Positions 1 through 13,014 of a stretch of 64,000 nt of DNA are shown in pieces (the first letter of the stretch is position 1; every line of letters starts with the position of its first letter). The translations under genes and the position numbers were made by a program. The DNA is from Dictyophora rubrovolvata (Eukaryota; Basidiomycota; Agaricomycetes; Phallales; Phallaceae). The stretch lies in NCBI GenBank assembly GCA_029959195.1, contig CP114117.1, positions 62,001-126,000 on the forward strand. Direction: 5' to 3'. Under the pieces are notes generated by a model. That model saw nothing but the letters and a program-made list of their open reading frames with translations, was not told where the DNA came from and did not search any database.

Positions 1-3000
1 TTCATAAAGTCGTTGATCTGATATGTCCGTGATAGTGAAGAGTATGCCAGCTAATAATTGTTAGACCTTAAACACATCATAAGCTGAACGGACTCACCCC
101 ATTCATTGTGTTCTATCCCGAGATGCACCACCTGACCTTTAGTCCATATTCCATTAAGCCAGCCTAATAACGAGGTAAGTGAGGCGTCATGAAAGAATAA
201 TCTCGCTCACGAAATTCCAGGGATCCCTCCATCCGGTGATCTAAAGCCTTGCGCCAAAGGACGGTAACAGACTCGACGTCCGCGGGATGGACACTAACAA
301 CATTTTCAAAAGCTAAAAGAAATGAAAAACAACCATGTACGATACCTCTCAATCCTTGGAGAGTCAATTTTAAACATGATTGCGGATATTAAAAAAAATC
401 GACCTCACCAATCATTCAAAGGCAATCCAATCCTTCCTGTTATTTCCAACCACCGCGGGTTAGAATAAATAATTCTGGAGAGGGTATCAGTATTTTTGAC
501 CGCAAAACAGCTCATGACTCACGATCCACGAGCATCGGTCCTAACAGAAATCATCATTATAAATATGACGACAACGATGTCGTAATACATACCGAACAAT
601 TCCAATTGGTGAGACATCGGAAAGTATTTGGATTTCCCTTTGGCGTTCCCTACCAGAAATTAGTATCCTTATACGCTAGCAGCAAAAAAGCTATATACTC
701 AAATCGGGCCTTGAACAAGTGGATGTGAATGTGGATGATTTACAAAATAAATTTAGTTTACCTCTAATTCAGTTCGACGCTTGCCTAGCTGCATTTGGAG
801 ATGAACTCGAGCAACAAGTTCACGACCTTGGAAAGGTTTCGCGATATAACTAATGGTACCGATATTAATATTGAGTCATTTGTGGACAACATACTTACTC
901 ATCAGCACCAGCCAACTAAGACATGCTTCAAAATCGGATACGCGAGCGAAACGTACTGACATACCAGACCATCGATTATAGCTTCTTCTCCAGCCTTTGC
1001 TGTCAGAAATATGATAGGCACAAGTCCTAATTTCATTCATCGCGAAAGTACAAGACCTATGTAGGAGCAGAAACGTACTAGTATAGGGTCGTTCTCGCAT
1101 CGCCTTCATCAACGCATAGCCATCGACAACTATGCAAAACATCGAAGAGTGTCCATTGTCGAACAAATTGCCACTTACAGGGCATCATGACATCCGTTAA
1201 GACAAGATTGGGTCGCAAACCCTTATCCATCAGCTCCAGTGCGTTCAGACCATTCGTAGCTTCTACGACAGTGCAGAATTCCACAAACCTGAAATTGACA
1301 GGTTACGATAGTCCAACAGAGAAATAGGCAAAAAGACCTACATAGTGCGTATAAACTGCGATGATGTCAATCAATCATTGTTCAACGTCAAAAGATGGAA
1401 AATGCCCACTTGCCTGTCGCATATCGCTGCTATCATCCACTAAGAGACGGGGCTTCAGATGGAGAAGATCAACATAAATATTGAACTATTCACCCAACAA
1501 AAGTATATCCGTTTTCACGAAAAATAACGTTGAATGATCCAACTTATTGACTTCATTGACCGTATCCGATCCTTCAATTGAAGTTGGTGATGATGTTGCT
1601 GTTCTGCTGTTCTGTACATCACTGGGATCCAACCAGTGTGTGGCTTCTTCCACGATACCTCTCGCATAATGCTGATGACGATGCTCCTCGGACATGGTAT
1701 CATGGACATGTGTAGGAGGTAGATGATCCCTCCCAAGAGGAATCTGAACAGTGAAGATGGAACCGTGTGAACCATCATGACTCTCGTTCTTTGTTCTCGA
1801 GGTAACACTCATGGAGCCCCCATGAAGACGAACGAGCTCCTAAAAATACATGTGAAAATCAGGACTGGAGGTTTTGATCTCGACATCCAAACCTTGGTTA
1901 AAGATAGTCCGATACCAGTACCTTCGTGACTACGGCTGACGGTCTGTAGTTGTCATTAAGCCTACTGCGGTCATATAAAAAGACGGAACACAAACTCACA
2001 GATACTCGATGAAATCTTTGGAATATCTTATCTAAGTCTACGGAAATATTGAATACGCTGGATCCGAAGTGTCTTGGAAAGATAACATACCATCTTCTGG
2101 GATACCAACACCTGTATCTGCCACTGAAAAGATCACTTCCTGATTCCTGAAACGCAGCTGAACGGTGATAGACCCTTCTAAGGTATCTATGGTTGAGAAT
2201 GAGTTTATATATACATTCTCCGGACAATATACGAACATTTGAAAGCATTTCCAGTCAAATTGAAGACGATCTTTTCCCAGAGACTGGACGTGAGAGTGAG
2301 GGAGAACATTACGGAAGAACATCCTGGAGAAGACATACTCTGGATCCACATAACAAAGCACAGGGGATGTCGTATCACAATCTATAATGAACTGCAAAAA
2401 CGGTCAACAATTGTCCAATGACAAGGAGTTAATCTTTACCTCGATGTGGCTTTTTTCGATCGTACTTCGGAACAAAGCAGCCAAATCGGCGGTGAAAGCT
2501 CCCAGCTGGACGGGCTTGAAATTGCCTAAATAACCAGCGCATTTAACATCGACGCTATACGTATAAAAAAAAAGATGATCCTCACCCAATAGTTTGCCAG
2601 CTTCAATTCTTGTGAAGTCCATAAGCGAATCTACTAATCTTGATAGCCGGGAGACATTGCGTGAAGCCATGCTTAGCATGTCCTTCACCTTAGAATCTCG
2701 GGTGGTGGTCAAAGCGTCTTGGAGTGGACCCATTATTAATGTCAATGGAGTTCCTAGCAAATAGCTGTCGATAAGACAAGAAATTCGATGGATGAAAACC
2801 TACGTAGTTCGTGAGAAACACTGCTAAAAAAGGATGTCTTCGCTGCATCCAACTGCGCAAGTTGTCTAAAGAAAACAAAGTCGTGTCGTGCATCTAATAG
2901 AGGGAAAGAAATGACAATACGGACACTGCTCTTTGTGTCTCGGCTTCCCAGCTTAACACAGCTGCCAAACTAACACTTAACCCTGTGCTAAACAAGTTAA

Positions 3001-5447
3001 CCCACTCCTCATACTGCTTGTCATACGGCCGTCGTGGATTGACCCCGAGGACAAGCATAGCTTGAGGTAGCGGGGTTTCCTCGCTTTCGTGCGACCAGAT
3101 GGGGATAATCACGGCTTGTCGCGGAACATCTCCCCATGATCGACGCGATAGGCTCTCGGCCACTTCGGACGGAAGACTCGGTACAAGAAGCGGCCGCCTG
3201 GACACGATGGCTTCGGCAATAGGCCAACGCCATGCGGTTGGAAAAGCTGCAGATGTTCGAGAGGATTTAATATTTTGATGCGCAGTGACGTGATCAAAGC
3301 CATTAACATTGGAAGGCGTAGGTGTACCTATCCTTGATTTAGAAACAAAAGTATGAACAAACTAGCTTTAGAGAACGTACCTGCTGCACTGGACAAAAGT
3401 GGAAATGAAGTCCCTGGAAAGATAGATGTTAGATGAAGAGAAAGACGGGTTATCGTGTAATATACCAGTATCGGATGGATGACGACCGATGGGGCCACGA
3501 CCGATGTGAGGTTTATAGGTGATTGGATCCAGTTCAATTTCCAGGAAAAGAGGTGTAGCGGGATGTGTGTCGGGCACGCCAATGGAGCCGGCAAGTTTCA
3601 GGGAGAGATGTAAAGGTGGGTTATGAAAATCGTGAGGTGGACGAACACGGGGAGGCGTATCGCTATTGCTGGAAGTATCCCGACGTTTATGAACTGTGAT
3701 AATAAAGTCAACAATATTGTTGAGATTGGGTGGATATAATAGAACGCTAGCCTTACTTAAATTAGGAGTCTGGCAGTAATAGAACGCTGCAAAAGGCACG
3801 CTGATATGGATTAGTTCCTCCCCTTCAGTTATGATAATAGCTAGAGTTACTCTTCTTTGTTTTGCTCAAGCACCGAAATGAGAGCGCTCGTCAGTTGCAA
3901 GACATCCTTGGATAGTTTCGCCCGCTCGCTAAATGTGCGCATCGAGCGTAACCGACGTTCCGCCAAAACCTTCTGTGTGGTTTCTGGACGTAAGAACAAT
4001 GTCAATTCAATATAAGCTGTAAATGCATGACAAACGAAAGCCAGATATACCGATGGACCAGTTCAAAATCCCTTCTACTGTGCCATTCTTTCCTTTTACG
4101 GGGATCTGGGAGTTCATGTTAGAAAAAAGGTTTTTATAACGGAAAGACCACCAATCGGCATACCCAGCTCCACGTCTGATACACTTCTTCGGGCAAGTCT
4201 GCCGAGGTTAGCCGGTCAAAGAACATCAGATCTAGAAAAACACGTCATCGGTATAAAGTACGTCATTGTTGGTATATGTAACATACCATCCTGACGGGCA
4301 GCGCTTTTCCCTTCGAGTACAGGCACGCTGACGGGGCCAAACCGATCCCAAACCTCGCCCCACGCATCGCTGCCTGATTTTCCAAAGAGCCGAGGGTGTT
4401 CCTTCCCCGCCATGTCTGCGTATTTGTCATTGTACATTAATACAAGTGATGGTCCCCATAATAGGGTACACTTTTGGGCAAAAAAAAAAATCAGTCATGA
4501 GACATTATATGGTCATATCAAAAAAAACCCACTGAAGTTGGAGACTGCAAGCAAATGCTGACCGCTGTTTTCAAAGAAGGACACCAGGATTCGATAGGAC
4601 CCAGATCCGTACTCTGCCAAGGAAAATCCTGTATCATCCGCTCCATTTCACCTGGGTATTTAGGAGGAGAAAATGCGGCGGCAGGTTCATCGAAAAGTCG
4701 TAGTGGATCAAAAGACAGGCTCTGGATAACTCCGGAGGTTGAAGCTGAAAATTGTAAGCCACGGGTTGTAGTTATGGGCTCCGTGGGATGAGAACCGTTG
4801 ATTAGAGTGATCTCTGGACGAGTTGATAATGAAAGATCGGACTTGATAGTACCTTTTAGTCCCTGAGCAGACGTTATGAGGCGGGGAAAAGAGGGTGCAG
4901 GGGGGAAATTTAAGAGACGTAGGCGAGAACCTGTTCGCCTAGTGTGAATGGAGGATGTGGAAATAGGTGATGGGGTTCTGGCAGGAAGATCAGTCCTCGG
5001 AACAGTCGTGCAAATCCAATATCCGTCCATAAACGTTTTTATAACTTCTTTTCGTAACGGTGGCTCGCCTGGAGGTAACCAAGGAGGCCTAAACGTCAAT
5101 ACCATGGAACATTCGGCGCGCGAGGGGGGTTTCCAAATGCCATCTTGGTTTTCTTGTGGCATCTGAGTCCAAGCAGCCAAGCGTCGTGCTTCTCCGACAT
5201 CCGCTAAAGCATCAACGAGACCACCCAAAAGTGCGACGTTCATTGGAGCGGACGACGATGCCATAGCTGCGGTGCTGGGCCCATGAATCAAACGAAGATA
5301 GGCTGTATTCCCATAAACTGGGTGGAGATGCATATCCGCCTTTTCTGGCCTGTTCCGCGCATCGATAATAAAGGCGGCGAAGGGATATACAGAAAGGTAG
5401 GCCAAGAGTGATTCATCTCCTTTAAAGCTGCCGTTCGAAGGCATTCG
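1..5447 (-). CDS. Hybrid histidine kinase, 3' end beyond the window (partial)
   Basis: Multi-exon sensor kinase of a fungal phosphorelay. The N-terminal exon (5447 down to 4518) opens with a PAS-like segment and ends in a DF..TDLGPIESW block typical of PAS regions in these kinases. A coiled-coil linker with a GAF-like region follows (about 4.0-2.9 kb). The H-box reads SVSHELRTPLTLIMGP once the intron near 2.8 kb is removed, and the phospho-acceptor His codon is 2811-2813. An N-box-like NLTGNAFK and the G1 box ADTGVGIPED (about 2.1 kb) mark the ATPase. A receiver domain follows with LVLTDVMMP (acceptor Asp codon 1192-1194), IIFLTAKAGEEA and VKPF-like PFQGREL. Below 0.75 kb a further PAS domain starts (ILQVLSDVSPIGIV), so a second kinase module probably lies left of the window, as in basidiomycete dual hybrid kinases. 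That last point is inference. The start at MPSNGS was chosen because PAS-like homology begins there; an upstream ATG at 5591 is possible. Confidence 0.85.
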
Positions 5448-6251
5448 ACTGAGAAGAGGGATTTTTTTCTTCGTCTCAAGTCGACGGGAAATGGCAAAAG
5501 CAGAAAAAAAGCGTCTCGCGCACCACAGATTGATGAGGTAAGCACACGGTTGGGTCGCGACCTTTGCCCCTGGGATCTCTTCTTGACACAAACTACGTCA
5601 TCTGTGCCAAACTTTGCATCACACCCGGAATCGTCACATGATGTCCAAATTTTGTTGGTCACTATCATAATAGTATCATTGAGATACTCGGAAGCAGCGT
5701 TTGTATTCCTATACATTTAGCTGGGCGGTAGTCATAAAATGACATGAAACGAAATTAATAAATAGAACTGAATGAATGAGGCTTGTGTTATCATATTCTA
5801 ATCCACTCGGAAATCAACTCGATGGAGGAACATTTATCCGCCATTTCAAATGGTTTTGAATCGTTACAATTAGCTGAGTCGTTTTCTTACGGTTCCACCC
5901 ACACTTTCACCAAGAAGTTTATTTCCTATCACAATTACATATGTATATACACTCGTTACTACTCATGGTCAAAGAACAGACGTAGATTCAACATTTAGGC
6001 CCTAGCGAGCGTGGAAAAAAAGTCCTAGGTCGGAGCTTGAACAACTTAACAAAGTTCTGCCTACCAAATCAACGCCCCATCTCAATTTTTCGAGTTTCAC
6101 ACTAAAATCATTCGAAACAAAAGAGAGAAGAAAACAACGAACGGATCTTTAATCTCGTCAATATGGTCAAACCAACACTTGAATCCGAACAAGAGATACC
6201 AACGACCAGCAATTGAATATTGCCACGTGCCATCACCCTTGACTAGCTTGA
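5448..6251. other. Intergenic, no gene seen
   Basis: Holds the 5' region of the histidine kinase and the 3' flank of the F-box-like gene. The short reading frames here show no domain motif, and I saw no repeat. Confidence 0.5.
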
Positions 6252-7345
6252 CTAGCTTGACTTGCCGTATATTGTTGTTTGGATCAATTCCTGCAGCTCC
6301 TCAGGAACTTTGGAACCCTGCGGTTTTTCAACATGAATGATAATCTCCTCCAGCTGTGGAAGGTGCCAATATCTCTGGTCACCGTCCGTAAAAAGGTGTG
6401 GACAGCTCCCTCAATATTGGCAAAAAGTTGGGTACGTATCGCAAACAGAGAGATTCAAGTCCTTAAGATGTCTTCCGTCTCCCAGAACGATCATCGCGGG
6501 ATCGACATCTTCCAGTAGCAACTTGAGTAATGGAAGATCGTTCGCCGTACTTGTCGATAGAACCTCTTATTCTCGCCTGGAACGCAACCGGGACGAGTTC
6601 AAAAGAGGATGGTCCGGGAAGAAAAACGTTCTCAAAGATAGTGTAGGCGGTGGTGATGTGGCTAGTGAATCGAACGCAGGAAAGTTGTAGGTAAGAATAT
6701 CATACGTGACGTTGTCTCCGGTCTGACATTCTCAGATTTTAACGGCTGTCTCGCTTTTTTAAAACAACTTCTTGAGCGACGGGGGAGCCGCGGGAAAGTG
6801 AATCAAGTCCCTGCCTGATACGGCTACCCTTCCCGATCAATCGGTTGATAATGGAAAGGGTCGTGAGGCTAAAAGCCCACGAAATCAAGATGGGTTGAGG
6901 AAGCTTGAAAACCGCCAAAGTCAACGACTGCAAAAGGGGCCCATGTCGTCAAGACCTCGTGATGGTAATAGAGAGGTGTGTCAGTTGTGGCATATGGATT
7001 TCTTTTCATGGACTTGAGATAGCACGGTCCTGTCCCCCATGCATTCCAAAGTTAAACTGTGCAATCTACTGGAGGAGATGATAATTTCCTAAGTCTGGCG
7101 ATTATTCACTGTGCTAGGATTGAGCGGTTGTTTGTAACGAACAGTTGTAAGAGCGCGATGTGAGCCTTGAACCACGTCTTTCGGTCTTTTTCAATAACAA
7201 CGGCAAAGTGACTCCATTGAAAGGGGAAACTCAGAACCAGACTGTTCCATCTCCTGTCAACCAGCCTCATTCGAACTAGGGCATTAGGATCGTCTGCTTT
7301 TGCCAACCAAAAACACCGGATAAGTCCGTTCTTAGGGGGAGACAT
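6252..7345 (-). CDS. F-box-like protein, fragmentary (possible pseudogene)
   Basis: Three minus-strand segments look like parts of a basidiomycete F-box/LRR protein. At 7345-7106 a segment carries VRMRLVDRRWNSLVLSFP followed by FQWSHFAV, the second half of an F-box (usual pattern VSRRW..LALSTPSLWS). Near 6930-6740 there is an LRR-like LTLAVFKLPQP. The last exon contains CPHLFTDGDQRYWHLPQLEE and ends TTIYGKSS, a common type of C-terminus for this family, with the stop at 6252-6254. The canonical LPxE start of the F-box is not visible upstream, and no clean splice sites join the pieces. The gene is therefore either intron-rich with an unseen first exon or decaying. Related proteins are substrate adaptors of SCF ubiquitin ligases, but no substrate can be inferred. 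Confidence 0.45.
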
Positions 7346-9386
7346 TCGGGGTTCGTTCCTTTCATCTGCTGCTGGCTGAATATGTGTGCTACGAAGCTGA
7401 ACTAATAATTGCTATTCGCCAGCGGCGGCGACCTCGGCATTATGTACAATAGGACGGTGGACCTGGATCGCGCTGCTTTGAAAGAGGTGACGGGCCCGAT
7501 GGCAGGTGTTTTCTGGAATTGAAGGCAGTCTCATAGTAAACGAAGTTTGAGGTGGACTTCTCCTCGAAATGACATGGCTCGCCCTTTGATCGGTGGCATG
7601 TGGAGCAAACGGTGCTTGATGATGGTACTGCAAGAATGCTCAGATGATTGTGTGATTCATTATAGGGGGGTTCATTACGAAAAAAATGTGTTTGTGTTGG
7701 TGATCGGAATGAGCGATATGAGGCTTTTCGGACGAAGTGCAGTGTTGCATTTAGGGAAATGGGGGGGGTGAAATTATAAAGAAGGGAGTGGTTAAATCTA
7801 TCAAAGCAAATCTATTTATGAAATGGGTATCGAACTCTAAATACTATTCAGATAGTGGACGTGTTTCTAACTAACTAAGCTAGGGTCCATGTACTACAGG
7901 TGTCTAGACTGTAGATTGAACACACGCTCACAAACTTCATGTTTAAAATATGCCGAGAACCTCTAATGGACGGGTGTAATGCAAGTTATGTTGCATTTTC
8001 CTAAGTTATTTTGTTTTGATCAAATTTGAGGGACACCAGGGGCACTGGCTGTCTCTTCTATTCTGCTAGATCTTTGAATGCACGTTGTTGAATAATCGCT
8101 TGATCAGGTGAACGTTTGTTTGTTCGCAGTAATTGCGGACACCTGAACACGATTCATTTGGTTTCGTATCATCTGCGTGATTGAGTGTGGCCTGACAAAT
8201 TGTGTTAACGGCTATAATTTCTGCGGTCCAACCGGCCTTCACGGTACATGCCCCGTTTTTAAATCATGAATTTTATCCTCCTAGTCGGAAGGAATGAGCT
8301 GTATAATGGGGATAGGTCGGCGATTGTCAATACTCCAACGATGCCGTTTTTGGCGGACTCCATTGCAAAGCTATGTAAGTCACCTCTTCGTGTCCGCATC
8401 CGGGGCGATAACAATAAATGCTGCCCCCTCCAAACCACGAATTGCGTGTACCTGATTCAGTATTTGACACAATGGGGATTGTATCTTATAGATCGGATAA
8501 AAGAATAAACGTGACGCCTGCGATATCGGGATTGATAATAGCATGACACATTGAAGCGTTTTTGAATGAGAATAATGGAAGTCTCCTGGGAAAATACCAG
8601 CGAACTTTGACGAGTTACTTTTAGCGGAAGCGCAGGCATTTTCTGCAATCAGACAGGTTCCCGAAAAACCGGAAACAAGGAATTGACGCTTAGACGGCTT
8701 TTAGTAGGCGCCGAAGCCGACTATCAGGAAACGCGCCCACGGCATTACGCTTGCCAAGCAGAACGTGATTTCTGAAAATTCAGGTACCTTTAAGCTGAAA
8801 ATTTCCCTGCAATAACATTGAAAAAGGTCATATTTTACACTTCAGCGACGGGAAGAGTGGGTTCAAAGCATCCTGTTCTATTTCGAGTGGCTTGCTCGGA
8901 AAAGATCAAGATGCCGATCACAATCAATTCCGGTCTTCGAATACCGTGTCTAGAAGACTAGCCATATTAGTCACCGGCACTTCCAATGTAATTGGTCCTT
9001 GGGTGATGGCATAAATTCTGGGCGACTATTGTGAGGTAGCGAGATATGGTAAACAATGCACGATTCCAAAACATCATAGTGTCGTTTTTGTCGAAGGAAA
9101 AGTGTTTTTGAGCTGAAACAAGCTTCCAAACGTGGCGACGGCCGTGACATAGGAACGGTACACGAAGAAGCCTTCAGGGAAGCCAGCCCTAAACAGCCTA
9201 TTGGTTGAATAATAAAATTATCCCGTCGGCAGGAACACAATGTGATGTTGTTCGATCCGGAAATATGTCAAAGGAACCCAAGGTTATAGTTTGGCTACGG
9301 CTTATCGATGCTGATGATGGGAAGCCCGGACTTTCAATCGAGTTTAAGCTCCGCTCATACGTTTCAAACTGGTCCTCCCCACGTCA
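7346..9386. other. 2 kb without a recognisable gene
   Basis: Only short, motif-free reading frames are present (for example 7547-7771 and 8266-8508), without plausible splice extension. The right part is presumably the promoter of the GATA factor gene. Confidence 0.45.
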
Positions 9387-12300
9387 ATGTCTCCAACGCT
9401 TTCTGGACATGATAATACTCAAGATGATCCAATGGAGGACAGTGTTTTGCATTCTTTCAACCTTTTCCTCAGTCTTATGACTCCTGTCGAATTTGCTAAG
9501 CTACTACGATCCCGTGTCAAGTACCTCGTGCGGACTTGGCCAGCAGCATCTCCTTCCGGCGATCCTGAAGCATACGATAACACTCATTCGCATTCAAACA
9601 AACCATTACCTATATCTCTTGATTCAATACGTTCGTTTACCTCTTTTTTCAAGATGCAAGACACACCAGTATTTTCAGAATCTGGTGCAAACTCCACCTC
9701 TCTATCACTAAATAATATCCAACAACATCTTTTTGCGTTGGAAACGTTGCTGTCGTGTGTTTCTCCTAAGGAGCTTCAGAATCTGGTTCAATCTCGTTTA
9801 CGAGAAGGAAACAAGGAAAGGACCTCCGCCATACGAGGGTTGCTGGACATAATGCGCTGCGCTGCTAACGACGAGACGCCCGAAAACCCGAAGCGTCAGG
9901 AAAATTCAGTCTTTGATATTAATTCACGCTCAGACTCGGGTGCTGGGGGAAATGGCACACCATCTGCAAATACTTGCCCAACCAACATATCACCGGGAAC
10001 CGCTCTTATCCCACGGGTGATGTCTCCTGGAACGCGTGATCAGAGCGCTGATGCAGATGACTCGATCATTTTGAAGAACCGTGATCCTCTAAAATTGCCT
10101 CGTCTCTCACATTCTTTGGACCAGCAGGTATGCCATTCCTCCTTTTTATTTTCATTTTTCACAGTTTGAATGGTAAGATGTCTCAGCCCCAGTCAAATGG
10201 GCAAACCCTTCCTCTATTATCACCCACTGTCTCAACTTCAAGAATTTCTTCCTCTGCCGTCGCAAGTCCTATTGAACACGCGAACATGGGGGATATCCTT
10301 GAATCCCAAATTATGTCCCATATAAAAACTGGTAAAAATTTTTTTTCAATGGTCACATTTCCTTTAATTGAATTCGGTGGGAATTTCAGATTCTTCACCC
10401 GCTAAGGATAAAGAATCTGCTTTGAGATCACCAACGTCTCGCTCTACCGATTCTAAGATTGATATCTTTCCTTATCCAAAACCCAATCGACCATCTCGAC
10501 GCACTCGGAATTCTACAGCCGCCGTTTCGGAGTCGTCATCGTCTCGGACGTGGTTTTTACCCGAGAAACCCCGTCGCAAATCCGAGCGCCTATCCATGCG
10601 GTACCAATCAACTCCGAAATCTCCAGGACCGAGGCAATCGCCTAAAGAAGACCTTCCTTTGAGTGATATTAACCCACCTTCTTCATTGGCTTCACCTTCC
10701 ACGTCTACATCATCCACTATTGTAGCACCAGCAGGCGCTAGCAGATTAGATAGTGCGTCCTCTTTTGCATTTCCACGGGCTGTTGGCCGGGAATCTCCGC
10801 CTGCACCTGTACTTCGCGCTGTTGATTGGTCAAACCCGGTACGGTCCGCTCCTTCGGGTTCAGATGAAGATGACGACGATGACAATAACGACAATGAGGA
10901 TGACGCAATGGAAGAAGATGAAGAGGAGCTCGATGAATTAGCGGACGATAGCTCGGAAGTTGACAGTCGTATTTCAGAAATTGTAGATGGCTGGAATTCT
11001 CATTTAACGGACACAGAGCCAAAAAAAGCCGCACAGCCCTCGTCTTTACAAATTGATCCTTCATCGGCTGATGCAACCCCCATTTCTTTGTCCGGTTTTT
11101 CGCGTAAGGACGAAGTCGAAGAACCTGTACTCAACGAAGGTGTTCCTACATTACCACCGGATTCGCATTCTCCCCGGCCTGAACAACTCAATCCCTCTGC
11201 TTCTGAGGGATCTGGTATTGCGGTCGACAATAAGGATAAACATGAACTAGGTGAAAATATATCTCCTACTCTTTCTCAAGGTCAACCAATCAGCGTGGAC
11301 TTACCAGTACCATCACGTTCGGACATTTCTCCACCCGCTTCTACAGCTCCCGAGGCTACATATTCATTACAACCTCCACCATCCCAACAGCCTTCATACC
11401 CTCCATATTACCCCAATTCTCATTCACTTTCTGGACATAATCCGTATTCCCCCCCTATAAGGCCTCCTCATCCGCCAGAAATGCACCATCAAGTTCTAAT
11501 GCCACCCACCACCCAACCGTCACCCGTACATCTGCATCAAAATACCCACATACCCAATATCGCACCCCCGTCTTATCATCCGCCGCCGCCGCCACCGCCA
11601 CCACACCATCACAACATAAACCCTTATCCTCCTCCGCCACCACCAACTCATCTATACGATTACCGTACTTTACCCCCACCTGCACATCATATACCGCCTT
11701 ATTCTTCGCAATATACGACATCACCTTGGTATGGAAATTCTTATTACCATCAGGTAAACTAAGTCTCTGGCTGCGCGTATCAAATCCACTCATTGAATAT
11801 ATTACAGCCTCTACCACAAGTTCCCTATCCGCCGCCTCATCCCTCCATGACTGCGTACCCACATCAACAAACCAACGTAACCGTAGCACCACCTTCTACT
11901 CAGGATCAACACTCTCGTCCGCCTCAAATGCCGCTCCCTCATTCGCAGTCATACCCTTCTTCCAACTATCCTTCGGCTCCAACGCAAAATTCTCCACAGT
12001 CATTCCCTCCAGGACATAATCCTCAAGTTCAGTACTCTCCGTCTCAGGGTCAATATCCTCCGGATAATCACGGGCAATATCCCCCACATGCACAGTCCCA
12101 TCCATATCAGCCACCTCCCTCGTCTTTTTCTTCACATGGTCCGCCTTCTATCCATTCCCAGCAACGCGGGCCCATTCATCCGCAACTACAAAGTACGTCG
12201 ACTCATTTACCTCATTACTTCGTCAACACAGTCCACAACACATACACATCCACGTATCCATCACCAAAAGCGAAATCCCCCCTCATCTGATAATTTTTCT

Positions 12301-13014
12301 GTACATTTCTGATTCTAATAGGTCCGATTTTTTAGGATCCATTAATAATGAACCGATAACGATGATGATTCCTAAGCCTCCGTCACCTATTATTCCCCCT
12401 CCTTCGGGTCCACGTCCACCACCGCTTCCGCCTATTGTTCCACTCCCTCCTCCCCCGCCACCACCTCGCTCGCCTTCTCCTCCAGTCAAACCGCCTGAAG
12501 GTCCAAAACGGTTTTTTCCAGGGCGGAAGACTGGTGGAGAAGGTGTAAATTTCCCGGGGAACAAAGGTTTTGACGATCCTAATGTACGGTACACGGATGA
12601 AGTTGGCATCAAAGAAACTTCAATCATTAGACGACGTTGTCATAATTGTCGGTCTGCTGAAGCACCGAGTTGGAGAAAGTCGAAATTACATGTAGGCAAG
12701 ATTGTACGCCATTGCCGTCTTTTTCTTTCCTCTTCGCATAAGAGTATTTTTCTTGTTAATAAAATTTTTCTTATTTTTAGTTATGCAATAAATGCGGTAT
12801 ATATGAATCAACACATATGATGGCTCGACCTTTGAAGACCCGTCCGAGACGGTTATTGCTAACAGGTGAACGTGATTATCACTTTGAAATGTTTAAGAAT
12901 ACAAGTCCTGTCACTCCAACTGGTTCACCTACTTCAAGTAGTATGAAGCGCCGGAGAAAAAGGAAAGACTCTCCTACTTCAGACAACGATGACGATGATG
13001 ATTATAATGAATGA
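9387..13014 (+). CDS. GATA-type zinc-finger transcription factor
   Basis: Six exons (9387-10127, 10187-10331, 10390-11753, 11808-12253, 12322-12703, 12781-13014) join in frame to 1103 aa. The only folded DNA-binding unit is near the C-terminus: CHNC, then EAPSWRKSKLH, then CNKCGIYESTH. With the intron at 12704-12780 removed this gives C-x2-C-x19-C-x2-C, followed by a basic RPLKTRPRR tail. The spacing is longer than the classical 17-18 but matches a GATA-like subfamily I know from mushrooms. The rest is largely disordered: an acidic run near 10860-10950 (EDDDDDNND), then hundreds of residues rich in Pro, Gln, His and Ser including polyproline stretches (11580-11650, 12380-12480), suggesting an activation domain. 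A basic KRRRKRK patch and an acidic tail end the protein. Likely nuclear; target genes unknown. Confidence 0.9.

Noticed and set aside
8266-8508. 80-codon plus-strand frame
   Set aside because: No recognisable domain and no supporting splice structure.
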